From NCBI RefSeq assembly GCF_013393325.1, contig NZ_QJRC01000099.1, positions 1-64,000 on the forward strand: a DNA stretch of 64,000 nt, given 5' to 3'. Below, in pieces: positions 8,056 through 16,508 of the stretch. The notes beneath the pieces are model-generated. The model was not told the origin of the DNA, did not search any database, and saw only the letters and a program-made list of their open reading frames with translations. Every line of letters begins with the position of its first letter. Within the stretch, counting starts at the first letter, position 1. The translations under genes and the position numbers were made by a program. The stretch comes from Pseudomonas hunanensis (GTDB lineage Bacteria; Pseudomonadota; Gammaproteobacteria; Pseudomonadales; Pseudomonadaceae).

Positions 8056-8567
8056 GTCGGCGCGTGCTTATTATTGACACATCCGTACTGTGCTGCTGGC
8101 TCCGAGTACCAGGAAAAGCTGAAGCTGGCCCTATAGACGACAGATGGGACTTCGACAGAATTAACAATTTGCTCAACGCAGAAATTGCAAAAAACAGCAC
8201 TCTTGTTCTTCCTTTAGCCACTCTTATTGAAACAGGCAACCACATATCTCAGGCTGGAGGCAATAGATATGAATGCGCAACCGCTTTAGCCAAGCACCTC
8301 CGCGAAGCCGCGAACTCTACATCCCCATGGGCAGCATTTACTGATCAAAGCGAGCTCTGGAATCCGAGCAGTCTGAATGCCCTTGCCGACTATTGGCCGC
8401 AGCTAGCAGCGCAGAAATTATCAATTGGCGACACCACCATTAAAGATGTGGCAGATTTTTATGCCAAAGGCGGTTTTTCAGTTGAAATACTTACAGGCGA
8501 TCGAGGGCTAAAGGCGCATGAACCAGCACAACCATTGCTCACCCCTCGTCGCAGAAGGGGCAAATAG
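8052..8567 (+). CDS. PIN-domain nuclease coupled to the ATPase
   Basis: A 171-residue protein with the acidic residues of PIN ribonucleases: D9 in LIIDTSVL, E60 in LIETGNH, D127 in GDTTIKD and D150 in LTGDRG. PIN enzymes are metal-dependent RNases, for example VapC toxins. Here the partner is an ATPase rather than a VapB-like antitoxin, and the genes overlap by 4 bases, so a complex is likely. The protein is longer than VapC (~130 residues), with extra helical sequence at 70-120 and a basic RRRRGK tail. The substrate is unknown. Confidence 0.7.
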   Translation: MSRRVLIIDTSVLCCWLRVPGKAEAGPIDDRWDFDRINNLLNAEIAKNSTLVLPLATLIETGNHISQAGGNRYECATALAKHLREAANSTSPWAAFTDQSELWNPSSLNALADYWPQLAAQKLSIGDTTIKDVADFYAKGGFSVEILTGDRGLKAHEPAQPLLTPRRRRGK

Positions 8568-8637
8568 GATTTAGCCCTTCCCTGCAACACGCGCTCATTA
8601 TTATTACTAAGGCTACACCCCTCGCAAGGGCCTGCTC

Positions 8638-9156
8638 ATGAACTCAAAAAGCAAGTTAGAGATTCAAACTGAAAAAATCAAAAAAATTATAATCAGCAAA
8701 TCAAACAATCCTGAATACATACGAGGCATCGAAAACCTCACGCCTGACCAAATCCGGGACTGGCACTCAATTAATTATGGCTTCGAAGGAATTTCCGAAC
8801 TCGACTCGATAGTAATTCGTGGCGACATATTGATTGAGAGAGCAATTCGCTCCCTTGCAGGCGCCATTGCAAAAAATCCAATTCCATCGGACATGACCGC
8901 CGCTGGAATAAAGAGATTCATTGACCTTATGGAGCCACTTGACCAAGACTACATCAAGGCGATGAAGATCCTTAACAAAGCACGTAATACAATCGCCCAC
9001 GAGGTCCATGAGGACTATGTTCCTCGCATACACGAAATTTTAAAGATTGTAGGCCTCACGCCTTCTGAAAATCTTGCCTTCGACCTTCAAGCATGCATCA
9101 TAGTAATTATTGCGACTATATCCAATCGCCGCGAGCACCTGCTTTCAAAAAAATAA
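8638..9156 (+). CDS. HEPN-like protein with RX4H motif
   Basis: A 172-residue, mostly helical, lysine- and isoleucine-rich protein. RNTIAH at 116-121 in the context LNKARNTIAHE matches the R-X4-6-H motif of HEPN RNases and of MltR/DUF4145-type proteins. It lies 70 bases after the PIN gene on the same strand, and its base composition is clearly more AT-rich than the prophage genes, which suggests separate acquisition. It could be a third component of the ATPase/PIN locus or a stand-alone gene. No closer family was recognised. Confidence 0.5.
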   Translation: MNSKSKLEIQTEKIKKIIISKSNNPEYIRGIENLTPDQIRDWHSINYGFEGISELDSIVIRGDILIERAIRSLAGAIAKNPIPSDMTAAGIKRFIDLMEPLDQDYIKAMKILNKARNTIAHEVHEDYVPRIHEILKIVGLTPSENLAFDLQACIIVIIATISNRREHLLSKK

Positions 9157-9550
9157 GCCACACTGCCAGAAACTATCCCGTACCGGTGCAGGCGCATGGA
9201 TGACGAAGCCCCGACCGTAGCTGATACCCTTGAGCTGCTACCAGGTCACCATCAGAGCAGCTCTACGGGAGGTCCCGCGATGGATGAACCATCGCTGCTC
9301 TGTCTCCATACGATAACGTCATGGCAGGGTCAGCGAGCCTTAGGCATAGGCGATCTCAACCGGGACAGAGCACCAGCGACTTTGCATGTTCCACACGGCT
9401 AGCGGCGGCTCACTGGCCCCACTTGGTCAGAGGGAGGATGGGTACTTCGTAGTCCTACTGCATAGCCTCAAACTCATCCGTGAAGGATGCGAGTGACTTC
9501 TATACTCAATCTGAGCGATCATCCGGAATGACGCTTACGCGGGGACGAAG
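9157..9550. other. intergenic region without a supported gene
   Basis: 394 bases between two cargo operons. It is GC-richer than its neighbours. A 68-codon frame exists at 9196-9402 but has no ribosome binding site and no protein-like composition. It should contain the promoter of the downstream operon. Confidence 0.5.
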
Positions 9551-10468
9551 ATGGACGAAAGAATTTTGCAGCTAATCGGTGATGCTCAGTTCGAGCGCCA
9601 ACTATACGAAGCCGCGATGGCCAATCTTGAAGACCGCAGGAACAAGCTGCGCTTTCATAATTTCGCCTTCGCTATGCGCGAGCTGGTAGGCCACACGCTA
9701 AAGCGCCTAGCTCCTGATGCTGAAGTACAAAAATGCATCTGGTGGCAGCAAAAGGCAGCAGATGTCGTCCCACAAGTAACTCGGATCGAACGATGTATAT
9801 ATGCAACGCAGGGGGGACTTTCCAACCATTACATGCGGACAAAGCTTCGACTAGACTTCGCTCAAGAGTTCGCTGAACTTCGCAATGCGGTAGTCCGTTT
9901 GAACGGATACGTCCACATCACACCGGAAGTTTTCCAATTGGAAGACGTCGATATTGAGCGCCTGGCAGCGGAAACAATCGAAGCCGTGGCCGGGCTGATG
10001 GGCTGCATCCAGGAAGGCAGAAGCGCTGTTGGGGATCGATTATCAAGAGCGATCAGCGATACAACAGTCCAACAGATTGTAGGTGACAGTTTGGATGCCG
10101 TAGATGAGCTAGCTACGCATTATTCTCTCGAAGAAATTTATGTCGACTCACATGAGGTTACCAGTATCACCTCTGATGCCATACACATCAGAGTTAGCGG
10201 TAGCCTAGGAGTGACACTACAGTGGGGATCTAACTCCGATCTTAGAAGGGGTGATGGAGTCGAGCTAGATGAATCTTTTGATTTCACCTGCGAACTAACT
10301 TGTGAAGCGGCAAATCCAGATCCTGAGGCATTAGATTTCGTCCAAGACTCTCTGATGGTAGACACCGCCGAGTGGCACGACAATGAGGATGAATGGATTC
10401 ACCTCGCGGCGGACAGTTCCCTAGACGATGGGTCCCTTGACGAAGCTGACATTCGGTCAGATTTCTAA
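9551..10468 (+). CDS. pPIWI-associated-nuclease-like protein, first gene of a three-gene cargo operon
   Basis: 305 residues. The N-terminal block FHNFAFAMRELVGHTLKRLAP, then C-x-WW, then an ATQGGLS segment and GYVHI resemble, from memory, the family named predicted pPIWI-associating nuclease; the C-terminus has a beta-rich part (LQWGSNSDLRRGDG, then DFTCELTCE). RELVGH (43-48) also fits an RX4H HEPN motif. The tail is strongly acidic. No PIWI-module gene is nearby, so the family name does not describe the local partners. The next gene starts 25 bases after the stop. Family assignment is recollection, not a search result. Confidence 0.45.
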   Translation: MDERILQLIGDAQFERQLYEAAMANLEDRRNKLRFHNFAFAMRELVGHTLKRLAPDAEVQKCIWWQQKAADVVPQVTRIERCIYATQGGLSNHYMRTKLRLDFAQEFAELRNAVVRLNGYVHITPEVFQLEDVDIERLAAETIEAVAGLMGCIQEGRSAVGDRLSRAISDTTVQQIVGDSLDAVDELATHYSLEEIYVDSHEVTSITSDAIHIRVSGSLGVTLQWGSNSDLRRGDGVELDESFDFTCELTCEAANPDPEALDFVQDSLMVDTAEWHDNEDEWIHLAADSSLDDGSLDEADIRSDF

Positions 10469-10493
10469 ATTCAGTAACCAATATGGACTCATT

Positions 10494-11360
10494 ATGGAAT
10501 TGAAATGCGCGTGGTGGAATTGCAAGTTAAGCCCCCCAAAGAATGGCGCAACTCGATATCCTATCTCGGATAATTTCTTCAGTATAATTCGTGCCATCCT
10601 TCAGAAAGGAGTAGACGTTCTTGGTCTATGCGAGATAGATCGTAACAACATCCAAGAATTGCAACAAACATTGAAGCAAGGTGGCTTCAGCAATTACACC
10701 GTCTTAGACCTGTATTCCTCTGGCAGATCCATCAATGACTTTTGTCTTATCTTCAACTCAGCACAACTATCGCTATCCAGCGAAGCTATAGATGCTAATA
10801 TTCACGACCCTCACACTGATCAATGGTTGAAAGCCGGGATATTTATTGGGTTAACCCCTGCCCTAGGCGAAGAAATCTTTTTTGGGCTATCTCATTGGCA
10901 GAGCCGCGGTACTTATCCATACGGAAGCACTGAAAGGCTTCGACTCGGCGACGCGTTACGCACTAAAGCAATGGCAATTTTTGACGAGCATCCAAGCAGC
11001 CCAATTGTACTTTTGGGGGACTTCAATGACGAACCGTTTGATATTTCTATTGTCAGAGGTATTGGCGCTAGCCGGGACCTAAATTTTGTCAAAAAATTTA
11101 GTAAATATTTTTTCAACCCCTTTTGGTCCCGCTTATCACCACAACCCGAAGGTCCAGCCGGAACCTTCGTGCACCCTCGCATCACCGGGAGTGATGGAGC
11201 CATCTTTGACCAGATAATATTTTCATCTCATTTCGTAAGAGACTGGAAATTCAAAGAATATGCCACCATCATATCAGACATTGACCTCATTGAAGTTAGC
11301 ACCCAGTGGAAAGATATTTCAGACCACTATCCAATATTAAGCCACGTCGAAAGGTTATAA
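10494..11360 (+). CDS. endonuclease/exonuclease/phosphatase (EEP) family nuclease
   Basis: 288 residues from the ATG that gives MELKCAWWNC. EEP landmarks in order: WWN (7-9), E47 in LGLCEID, H134 in GLSHW, LGDFND (174-179, with catalytic D176 and N178), and SDH (276-278) at the C-terminus. These define the metal-dependent fold shared by DNase I, exonuclease III and sphingomyelinases. There is no signal peptide, so it acts in the cytoplasm; the substrate (nucleic acid or small phosphodiester) cannot be read from sequence. It is the middle gene of a tight operon. Confidence 0.75.
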   Translation: MELKCAWWNCKLSPPKNGATRYPISDNFFSIIRAILQKGVDVLGLCEIDRNNIQELQQTLKQGGFSNYTVLDLYSSGRSINDFCLIFNSAQLSLSSEAIDANIHDPHTDQWLKAGIFIGLTPALGEEIFFGLSHWQSRGTYPYGSTERLRLGDALRTKAMAIFDEHPSSPIVLLGDFNDEPFDISIVRGIGASRDLNFVKKFSKYFFNPFWSRLSPQPEGPAGTFVHPRITGSDGAIFDQIIFSSHFVRDWKFKEYATIISDIDLIEVSTQWKDISDHYPILSHVERL

Positions 11361-11362
11361 TT

Positions 11363-11785
11363 ATGAGCTTCCTAGAATCCATCAAAGCCGGCGTAGAAAA
11401 AGCCAACGAAGCTGAAAATAATATCACACAGGTAAACAACCTTCTTAGCAACATAAGCAACGAACTACAAACATTTGCTCGCAAACCTATTCATCTGAAC
11501 AAAACCATCTCCACGGCTGCCAACATAAAGAAAGCTGCCCGAGCCTTTGACGATCCAGGGACCCCTAGAGAGTTCATGGACTCCGACCAACTTTCGTTGA
11601 TCATTGACAAGCAAGCCCACCCAGTCGCTAAATGGCGACAAAGCACAGGGGGCTTTCCTTGCATCATAACAATTGACGGCTCTGAATTTATTTGTGACGA
11701 CATAGACGAACTTGCTTCTGCTATGAAAGTACTTCTTTCCAGCATAAATTTCGGCAAGATCCTAACCAATCTAATGGGCGGCTGA
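11363..11785 (+). CDS. small protein of unknown function, third gene of the EEP operon
   Basis: 140 residues beginning MSFLESIKAGVEKANEAE, two bases after the EEP stop. The first ~50 residues look like an amphipathic helix or coiled coil, and the rest is mixed, with KWRQSTGGFPCIITIDG and a helical end (ASAMKVLLSSINFGKIL). No enzyme motif is seen. The position suggests an accessory, sensor or inhibitor of the two nuclease-like proteins upstream. I do not recognise the family. Confidence 0.6.
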   Translation: MSFLESIKAGVEKANEAENNITQVNNLLSNISNELQTFARKPIHLNKTISTAANIKKAARAFDDPGTPREFMDSDQLSLIIDKQAHPVAKWRQSTGGFPCIITIDGSEFICDDIDELASAMKVLLSSINFGKILTNLMGG

Positions 11786-11929
11786 TTATCCAGATACGAC
11801 CTCGCCCCACACCCTAACTAAGTTTTTCTCGAACATTGATCAAAAGCGCACAAGCCACATGCAAATGCTTACTCTGGAAGAGAACAGATAAAAATATACA
11901 ATGAAGAATTCCAATTAAGCACAAAGCTA

Positions 11930-13213
11930 CTACCGGGCATGAACAGTCCACAACTGGTCAACCCGCGTAGTAAAAGACTGGCTCATCATTTCACGGCGCA
12001 TTCCCCAATCGGGGGTGCGGGGGACGCTGGCCGAACGCATCGTTCCCCGGCCGTACTTCCCATTTATCTCGTCCAGCACCGACATCAGTCGGTCGCATGC
12101 CACCGGCTGCGTGACCGCGAACATGTCATTGGTGAACTCGCCCGGCTGCCGTAGATCCATCAACAGCACCTCGGCTTTGCTGTATCGATACCCTGGCCGG
12201 TAGATCTGCTCCACCGCCTCGGTGGCCGCCCTGGTGAGCAGCAGCGTATCGTTGGTGGGGTACGGCAGCTCCACCAGCACGCCCTTGGCGTACTTGGCTT
12301 CGTCCGGGTTGAACATGCCCGTGCGGATGCTTACTCGCATACGCTTGCACACAGATCCCTGCGCCCGGAGTTTCTCGGCCGCTCGGCCGGCATAGCTGGC
12401 CACCGCCTGTTTGATCGGCGCCAATTCAGTCAGGCGCTTGCCAAACATACGGCTGCAGCAAATCTCTTGCTTAGGCGGGGCAGCCTCCTCGAGCTCAAGG
12501 CACGGTGTGCCGGCGAGCTCCCTGGCAGTCTTCTCAACGACCACGCTGAATTTCTGGCGCAGAGTCCATGGGTCCGTCTTGGCCAAGTCCATCGCGGTGC
12601 GAATTCCCATAGCCTCAAGGTGCGCCGTCATCCGTCGACCGATACCCCATACTTCCTTGACCTCGGTGTTGCGCAACACCCAGTCCCGCTTGAACGGGTC
12701 GGAGATATCGACCACACCTCCGGTCTGCGCCTGCAGGCGCTTCGCGGTATGGTTGGCCAGCTTTGCCAGTGTCTTGGTAGGGGCAATACCTACCCCTACC
12801 GGGATGCCGGTGCACTTGAGCACCTTGGCCCGCACCTGGCGGCCGAACTCGGTGAGACTGCCCTGAACCCCAGTCAGATCGGCAAAGCACTCATCGATCG
12901 AATACACCTCTGCGGCTGGCACCATCGACTCAATCAGCGACATGACGCGCTCGCTCATGTCGCCGTAAAGCGCATAGTTTGATGAGAAGGCCACAATGCC
13001 CTGCCGCTGCAACGTGTCTTTGCACTCGAAATAAGGCTCGCCCATTTTGACGAACGGCTTCGCGTCGTACGACCTGGCGATCACGCAGCCGTCGTTGTTG
13101 CTCAGCACCACGATGGGTGTCTTGGCCAGATCCGGCCGGAACACACGCTCACAGCTCGCATAGAACGAGTTGCAGTCGATCAGCGCAAACACCTGGTCAC
13201 TGCGCATGGTCAC
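11930..13213 (-). CDS. umuC: DNA polymerase V catalytic subunit UmuC
   Basis: 427 residues, full length for UmuC. The Y-family active site is visible: D13 in ALIDCNSFYASCE and D107-E108 in SIDECFADL. Thumb and little-finger regions follow to the end. With UmuD' it forms an error-prone translesion polymerase. It overlaps the end of umuD by 17 bases and is transcribed from the LexA-type box upstream of umuD. A second methionine two codons in is an equally possible start. Confidence 0.93.
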   Translation of the reverse strand: MTMRSDQVFALIDCNSFYASCERVFRPDLAKTPIVVLSNNDGCVIARSYDAKPFVKMGEPYFECKDTLQRQGIVAFSSNYALYGDMSERVMSLIESMVPAAEVYSIDECFADLTGVQGSLTEFGRQVRAKVLKCTGIPVGVGIAPTKTLAKLANHTAKRLQAQTGGVVDISDPFKRDWVLRNTEVKEVWGIGRRMTAHLEAMGIRTAMDLAKTDPWTLRQKFSVVVEKTARELAGTPCLELEEAAPPKQEICCSRMFGKRLTELAPIKQAVASYAGRAAEKLRAQGSVCKRMRVSIRTGMFNPDEAKYAKGVLVELPYPTNDTLLLTRAATEAVEQIYRPGYRYSKAEVLLMDLRQPGEFTNDMFAVTQPVACDRLMSVLDEINGKYGRGTMRSASVPRTPDWGMRREMMSQSFTTRVDQLWTVHAR

Positions 13214-13625
13214 GCACGCTGTAGCGGACCACGCCCCAGATCACTAGGTCGTCACCTTCCATGACATACCTCGGTGGATAGGCTGGATTCTCAGACTGCA
13301 GGATCACCACACCGTTACGCCGGTATAGCCGCTTACACACCGGCTCCGTGTTGATGGCCGCTATCACGATGTCACCGTGCTCGGCATCACGACTACGGTC
13401 TACGATCAACAAATCCCCGGAATAAATACCGGCGCCCTGCATGCTGTCGCCCTCGACCTGCACCAGGTACATATGCGGCGCCCGAAGGTCAAATAGCTCA
13501 TCCAGGGAAATGTGCCGCTCGAGGTGATCCGCCGCCGGTGAAGGGAAGCCTGCAGGCACGCGGAACGAATACACCGGCAACTGCGTGGGGCCACCAATTG
13601 GCGTTCCCAGGAATGTGATGGACAT
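13197..13625 (-). CDS. umuD: UmuD, self-cleaving pol V subunit
   Basis: 142 residues of the S24 peptidase family. The cleavage site is A25-G26 in RVPAGF, with catalytic S61 in GDSMQG and K98 in CKRL. RecA-stimulated self-cleavage gives UmuD', the active partner of UmuC. The gene lies directly downstream of a near-perfect LexA box and is translationally coupled to umuC. Confidence 0.93.
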   Translation of the reverse strand: MSITFLGTPIGGPTQLPVYSFRVPAGFPSPAADHLERHISLDELFDLRAPHMYLVQVEGDSMQGAGIYSGDLLIVDRSRDAEHGDIVIAAINTEPVCKRLYRRNGVVILQSENPAYPPRYVMEGDDLVIWGVVRYSVRDHAQ

Positions 13626-13644
13626 GATGGACGAACTCGGAAAA

Positions 13645-13660
13645 CTGTATAAACATACAG
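13645..13660. promoter_or_regulatory. LexA (SOS) box
   Basis: CTGTATAAACATACAG matches the consensus CTG-N10-CAG with symmetric TAT/ATA flanks. It lies 19 bases upstream of umuD and 67 bases upstream of the divergent SRAP gene, so it can control both. Confidence 0.9.
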
Positions 13661-13727
13661 TTAACTGATAGATCGCGCTCCGGTCAATGTCTGAGCGAGA
13701 GGATCCCGATAAACGTTAGGGGTGGGT

Positions 13728-14435
13728 ATGTGCGGAAGGTACTCGATCTACGAGGCAATGGATGTTTACCTCAGGCAGCTGGCACTCGATCTGGTGGTGA
13801 TCAATGGCTATGACCATGAGCGGATCAACCGCTATAACGTCGCGCCATCAACACGGGTCGAGCTGATCCGGCAAAACGCTGCAGGGCTGCGGGTGGATCG
13901 AGTCAAATGGGGATGGGCGCCCTTTTGGGCGAAGGGGAAGCGTCCCGACCCGATTAATGCGAGGGCCGAGACAATGATGACGGGGAAATTCTTCAAGGCG
14001 CTATGGCCAGTAGGCCGCGCTCTCGCACCGGCTAACGGCTGGTTCGAGTGGATACCCGACCCAGCCGATCCGAAGCGGAAACAGCCCTATTACATAACGG
14101 CTGCAGACGATGAGCCGCTGTTCTTCGCAGCACTGGCTGAAGTGCATGAAGGGATCGAGCCCGACGACCGCGACGGGTTTGTGATTATCACCGCCGCAGC
14201 CGACCAAGGCATGGTCGATATCCATGACCGCAAGCCACTTGTCCTAAGGCCCGAGCTGGCCAGGGAATGGATAGATCCAGCCACGACAGCAGCGCGTGCC
14301 GAAGAGATCGCACGGCTGGACTGCCGACCAGCCGACGACTTCAAGTGGCATCCAGTGAGCAAGCTGGTTGGCAATGTGCGCAATCAGGGAGCAGAGCTCA
14401 TCGCGCCTGTGCAGGTATCAGAACAGTTGCCCTAG
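13728..14435 (+). CDS. SRAP family abasic-site DNA-protein crosslinker (YedK/HMCES-like)
   Basis: 235 residues starting at the ATG directly before TGC, because C2 must follow the removed methionine to form the thiazolidine crosslink with abasic sites in ssDNA. Other conserved residues are N37, N78, E107 in NGWFEW and H166 in DIHDRKP. It sits divergently from umuDC with the SOS box between them. The combination gives lesion bypass by pol V and abasic-site protection under one signal. A GTG two codons upstream is rejected because it would mask C2. Confidence 0.9.
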   Translation: MCGRYSIYEAMDVYLRQLALDLVVINGYDHERINRYNVAPSTRVELIRQNAAGLRVDRVKWGWAPFWAKGKRPDPINARAETMMTGKFFKALWPVGRALAPANGWFEWIPDPADPKRKQPYYITAADDEPLFFAALAEVHEGIEPDDRDGFVIITAAADQGMVDIHDRKPLVLRPELAREWIDPATTAARAEEIARLDCRPADDFKWHPVSKLVGNVRNQGAELIAPVQVSEQLP

Positions 14436-15212
14436 AGGGGCTGGGTCCCAATTCATGATAACCAGTTCTCCCGTCACATCGGCTTTGCCCTGACGCTGGT
14501 TCGTATTGCTGTAGCGGATATCCAGACACTCGAAGTGGAAGCCTTCAAATGCACGCCGAATGTCTGGATGGTCGTTGATGCTGACCATCACCCTGCCCTT
14601 GCAGCGCCGCATGAATTCCGCCATGCACTCGTACTCCTCGAAGGGGAAATCCACGCCGTAGCCGGCGGTCTGCCAATAAGGCGGATCCATGTAAAAGAAC
14701 GTGTGTGCTCGATCATAGCGCTCGGCGCAGGCGAGCCAGGATAGGTTCTCGACGTAGGTGCCGGCGAGTCGCTGCCACGCGGCGGATAGGTTCTCCTCGA
14801 TACGCAACAGATTGATGGCCGGCCCGGTGGTAGCGGTACCGAACGTCTGCCCGGTGACTTTGCCACCGAAAGCGTGCTGCTGCAGGTAGAAGAACCGGGC
14901 AGCACGTTGGATGTCCGTCAGCGTTTCCGGACGGGTCATCTTCTGCCACTCGAAGATCTGCCGGGAACTGAGCGCCCACTTGAACTGGCGCACGAACTCC
15001 TCCAGGTGGTTCTGCACAACACGGTAAAGGGTGACCAGGTCACCATTGAGATCATTCAGCACCTCCACCGGGGCGGGCTGGGGACGCATGAAGTACAACG
15101 CGGCTCCGCCGGCGAAGACTTCGACATAGCATTCATGAGGGGGGAAAAGAGGGATCAAGCGGTCGGCCAGGCGGCGTTTGCCACCCATCCAGGGGATGAT
15201 TGGAGAGGTCAT
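14418..15212 (-). CDS. DNA adenine methyltransferase, Dam/D12 class
   Basis: 264 residues. PWMGGKRRLADRL is motif X and EVFAGGAALYF the S-adenosylmethionine site (FAGG); LNDLNGDLVTLYR follows, and DPPYW is the catalytic motif IV. The order of motifs is that of the D12 class, which methylates N6 of adenine. It is convergent with, and overlaps, the SRAP gene by 18 bases. No restriction endonuclease is next to it, so it is probably a solitary phage methylase that guards DNA or tunes expression. The recognition sequence cannot be inferred. Confidence 0.9.
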   Translation of the reverse strand: MTSPIIPWMGGKRRLADRLIPLFPPHECYVEVFAGGAALYFMRPQPAPVEVLNDLNGDLVTLYRVVQNHLEEFVRQFKWALSSRQIFEWQKMTRPETLTDIQRAARFFYLQQHAFGGKVTGQTFGTATTGPAINLLRIEENLSAAWQRLAGTYVENLSWLACAERYDRAHTFFYMDPPYWQTAGYGVDFPFEEYECMAEFMRRCKGRVMVSINDHPDIRRAFEGFHFECLDIRYSNTNQRQGKADVTGELVIMNWDPAPLGQLF

Positions 15213-15363
15213 AGGTATGCAAGTCTTTACTGTATAGATAAACAGGTGTTAGGCTCGCCGCGCTTTGTGCACAAGGCAGAGGCCACGGCTGGACTTGCAG
15301 GAAGGGTCTGCGGGTTCGGCGGGCCGGGCTGGATGTTGGCGCATCCACCCGGCTCGCCTCTTT

Positions 15364-15924
15364 TCACTTGGTGACTTCGCGGACGTAGGCCTGGCAGGCC
15401 TGCAGCGCAATCAGTCCACGGTCGCCTTCATCGGTGATGGCGACAATTCGTTGAGCATGCGTTCGGTCAAGTTGGGCGCGTATGGCGCCATGTACCACGC
15501 CTCCGGTGCTGGTGGCTTCTCGCATCCCACTGTCACAACCCTGGGCGGCAAGGGCTCCGGTGTCGACAAGGACTGACAACCGCAGATCAGCAGTAGCAAG
15601 CCGGTCACGCAGACGAGCATGAGCTTGTTGAGCATCGTTCATTTCCTTCCAGTGCGCGTTGTTCTGATCCTGCAGGCGAGCCTCCAGCACGCGGCGCGCA
15701 TCCTGCTGCTCTGCCAGTTGGTTGAGCGCAGCCGCAGCGGCCTCCTCGCGTTCCCGGCCGTGCAGGCGATCGTTCTCCGCCAGCTGTTTGCGGTGGTCGT
15801 CAGCCTGCTCGGCGAGCTGTCTTCCATAGGCGTTCGCCTGCCATACCCAGGCTGCCCGGGCGCCGATGGCACAAGCGAGCGCCAAGGCCGCCACGGCGAT
15901 CAGCCGACTACCCCAGGCGTTCAC
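15364..15924 (-). CDS. Rz-like inner-membrane spanin
   Basis: 186 residues with one N-terminal membrane anchor (AVAALALACAIGARAAW), then a long charged coiled coil (residues ~35-115) and an Ala/Gln-rich C-terminus, the usual plan of i-spanins of the Rz/LysB type. Its start overlaps the endolysin stop, and Rz1 is nested inside it in another frame. It fuses inner and outer membranes at the last step of lysis. Confidence 0.8.
   Translation of the reverse strand: MNAWGSRLIAVAALALACAIGARAAWVWQANAYGRQLAEQADDHRKQLAENDRLHGREREEAAAAALNQLAEQQDARRVLEARLQDQNNAHWKEMNDAQQAHARLRDRLATADLRLSVLVDTGALAAQGCDSGMREATSTGGVVHGAIRAQLDRTHAQRIVAITDEGDRGLIALQACQAYVREVTK
15411..15635 (-). CDS. Rz1-like outer-membrane spanin lipoprotein, nested in Rz
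   Basis: 74 residues starting MLNKLMLVCVTGLLLLICGC, a lipoprotein signal peptide with lipobox LICGC, followed by a proline-rich segment (STPEPLPPR, EKPPAPEAW). It lies completely inside the Rz frame, shifted, as in lambda and P2-like phages. It pairs with the i-spanin across the periplasm. Confidence 0.85.
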   Translation of the reverse strand: MLNKLMLVCVTGLLLLICGCQSLSTPEPLPPRVVTVGCEKPPAPEAWYMAPYAPNLTERMLNELSPSPMKATVD

Positions 15925-16472
15925 TGCAGCACCTCAAGGGCTCGCTTGTAGATGGCCATGCGATCATCCAGCCCGTTTGTACCGCCGTTGATCCGCTTCG
16001 TGATGGCCAGCATGTCGCCCTTGTCGGCCAGGCTGTTCAGTCCCTCCTTCTGCCAAAACCAGCCGGCCGACATCGATGCATAGACTGGATGCTCGAGCAG
16101 CTCCGGTGTATTGAGTAGACGGCTGTCGCCGAACAGGGCCTCACTGCAGGCTTCGTAGTTGAACCGGCCTGTTACCTGGATGAGGCCACGCCCTCGGAAA
16201 AGCTGGCCATCACCATCTGCGTCAGGCGTATTGCCCAGACGCTGGGCCAGACGCCCGGTGTCGTACTTCGACAGGTACCTGTCATTGCCGAGCTCACGCA
16301 CGTACTGCAGCTGGCCCGACTCATGCCCTATCTGGGCAAGGAAGGCAGCCATACGCAGGCGTGTGATGATGGCGAACTTACCCATGGTGGCGTTGAGGCC
16401 GGGAACAAAAACGCCGGCTTTCGGGCCGGCGTTCGGGTAGATCTTTTGTAGCTGTTGTACTGAGATAGCCAT
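15921..16472 (-). CDS. endolysin, GH19 chitinase-like
   Basis: 183 residues. FLAQIGHESGQLQYVRE contains the catalytic-type Glu of the GH19 fold, and FRGRGLIQVTGRFNYEACS is the second signature. These enzymes cleave peptidoglycan glycan strands. The opening VQQLQKIYP resembles a short substrate-binding helix. There is no signal peptide, so release needs the holin, which is ~21 kb upstream in this prophage instead of adjacent. Confidence 0.9.
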   Translation of the reverse strand: MAISVQQLQKIYPNAGPKAGVFVPGLNATMGKFAIITRLRMAAFLAQIGHESGQLQYVRELGNDRYLSKYDTGRLAQRLGNTPDADGDGQLFRGRGLIQVTGRFNYEACSEALFGDSRLLNTPELLEHPVYASMSAGWFWQKEGLNSLADKGDMLAITKRINGGTNGLDDRMAIYKRALEVLQ

Positions 16473-16508
16473 TCATTTCTCCAATTGCTGCCGCGTGCGG
16501 CGTTGGGA

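Noticed and set aside
6772..8567. Identification of the ATPase-PIN pair as PARIS or Septu
   Set aside because: The partner has neither TOPRIM (DUF4435) nor HNH motifs; the PIN residues are clear.
8052..8567. PIN gene as a VapC toxin of a toxin-antitoxin pair
   Set aside because: No small VapB-like antitoxin precedes it; the coupled gene is a 427-residue ATPase.
9196..9402. 68-codon frame between cargo operons
   Set aside because: No ribosome binding site and random-looking composition.
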